Shown: positions 63,603-64,000 of the stretch, one piece after another
How positions within the stretch are numbered: the stretch's first letter is position 1
How the letters are laid out: every line of letters begins with the position of its first letter
DNA from: JANOZM01 sp031429355
GTDB lineage: Bacteria; Pseudomonadota; Gammaproteobacteria; Burkholderiales; Burkholderiaceae_E
Length of the DNA stretch: 64,000 nt
Direction of reading: 5' to 3'
Assembly: GCA_031429355.1 (NCBI GenBank)
Contig: JANOZM010000014.1
Coordinates: forward strand, 248,001 to 312,000
Program-made: the position numbers and the translations under genes
The notes under the pieces: generated by a model
Told to the model about the DNA's origin: nothing
The model's database searches: none
Seen by the model: the letters and a program-made list of their open reading frames with translations, nothing else

Positions 63603-64000
63603 AGACTTAAACCAGATCAGCCCAGAAGCTTTCGGTTTTCGGGCTGATCTATATACAATCGAGCATAGCCCGCCAAGCAAGTGGCCGCGTGGAATACTTT
63701 TGGCAATTGCTGGACTGATCGTTGCCGTTGTTTGCTGGATTAGTTTCGCTCAGTTAGATATCGTTGCAACGGCACAGGGAAAAATTGCCCCGATTTCGTT
63801 TAACAAAACGGTTCAATCAGCCGAAGCAGGGGTGGTCGTAGAAGTGTTAGTCAAAGACGGTGATACCGTTATTGAAGGTCAAACGCTACTGAGATTAGAT
63901 CCGCGCTCATCCCAATTTGACATTGGAGCAATTTCGCGAGATGTTGCCTTTAAAGCCTTAACATTAAAGCGCATTGAAGCAGAACTTAACGATAAGCAAT
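63595..64000 (+). CDS. Type I secretion membrane fusion protein, HlyD family (5' part)
   Basis: The first 135 codons are visible. A basic N-terminus and one membrane helix (GILLAIAGLIVAVVCWISF) are followed by LDIVATAQGKIAP and VVVEVLVKDGDTVIEGQTLL, the biotinyl-lipoyl-like hallmark of HlyD adaptors. The start is probably TTG at 63595-63597 (or 63586), overlapping the M23 gene stop; no ATG or GTG is available before the helix. A strong hairpin lies at 63615-63649 within codons ~8-19. It links the inner-membrane exporter to an outer-membrane TolC-like protein, not seen in the window. Confidence 0.85.
   Translation, partial: MRKDLNQISPEAFGFRADLYTIEHSPPSKWPRGILLAIAGLIVAVVCWISFAQLDIVATAQGKIAPISFNKTVQSAEAGVVVEVLVKDGDTVIEGQTLLRLDPRSSQFDIGAISRDVAFKALTLKRIEAELNDKQ
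63615..63649 (+). other. Strong mRNA hairpin at the M23-HlyD junction
   Basis: Nine-base arms GATCAGCCC (63615-63623) and GGGCTGATC (63641-63649), perfectly complementary, 17-base loop. It begins 12 bases after the M23 stop and 20 bases after the proposed HlyD start. No U-tract follows. It may stabilise the substrate transcript or slow HlyD translation. Confidence 0.6.

Overview
The window reads as chromosome of a Burkholderiales-type betaproteobacterium with modest GC. Three things support this. The division cluster has the order mraZ-rsmH-ftsL-ftsI. There is a Bug-type periplasmic receptor, a gltIJKL acidic amino acid transporter and a lysine/alanine-rich SWIB protein. Many starts are TTG or GTG and many genes overlap by 1-4 bases. 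No species is claimed. I saw no rRNA, convincing tRNA, CRISPR array or intact mobile element.

Layout. 1-2.9 kb: start of the division/cell-wall cluster on the minus strand, with a three-repeat MraZ-type operator. 3.1-7.6 kb: a CsgG-like lipoprotein with a peptidoglycan-binding tail, an S9 peptidase lipoprotein, a PhyH-type oxygenase and a DUF1294 protein. 7.6-7.8 kb: an unrecognised structured RNA candidate (two hairpins with the same CGGTAA loop, then a terminator) and an Lrp-type box ahead of an Lrp/AsnC regulator. 8.3-13.7 kb: a tight operon of two multiheme cytochromes c, a wax ester synthase/DGAT and two alpha/beta hydrolases. It is followed by a convergent type II dehydroquinase and a decayed IS5-type transposase end. 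15.1-27.6 kb: an ABC-exported surface polysaccharide cluster (methyltransferase, wzm, wzt, FkbM methyltransferase with a long coiled coil, two-domain glycosyltransferase, gmd, rmd, two GT4 enzymes), probably making a GDP-D-rhamnose-derived O-polysaccharide.

27.6-37.9 kb: carbon catabolism and small genes (paaZ, Bug receptor, glycerate 2-kinase, tartrate/D-malate dehydrogenase, a dehalogenase-like hydrolase with a divergent LysR, GNAT, PhyH, a lipoprotein followed by a 15-bp tandem repeat). 37.9-42.7 kb: gltIJKL next to aspA, a coherent glutamate/aspartate uptake and deamination unit with an attenuator-like hairpin between gltI and gltJ. 42.9-46.6 kb: a truncated patatin-like lipoprotein, a LysR, an Atm1-type ABC exporter and a YciA-type thioesterase. 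46.7-51.9 kb: a 1514-residue hybrid kinase (CHASE, PAS repeats, HisKA, REC, Hpt) and a histone-H1-like SWIB protein. 52-58.7 kb: nitronate monooxygenase, a Pot-type ABC transporter with an Asp/Glu/hydantoin racemase-family protein, and a glycine-rich protein. 59-64 kb: a type I secretion locus (HlyB-type ABC exporter, secreted protein of unknown function, leaderless M23/LytM-like protein, HlyD-type fusion protein cut by the window end).

The most interesting candidates are the M23-linked type I secretion locus, the FkbM/coiled-coil protein next to a multidomain glycosyltransferase and Wzt (a possible chain-length terminator built on another methyltransferase fold), and the twin-loop RNA upstream of the Lrp-family gene.
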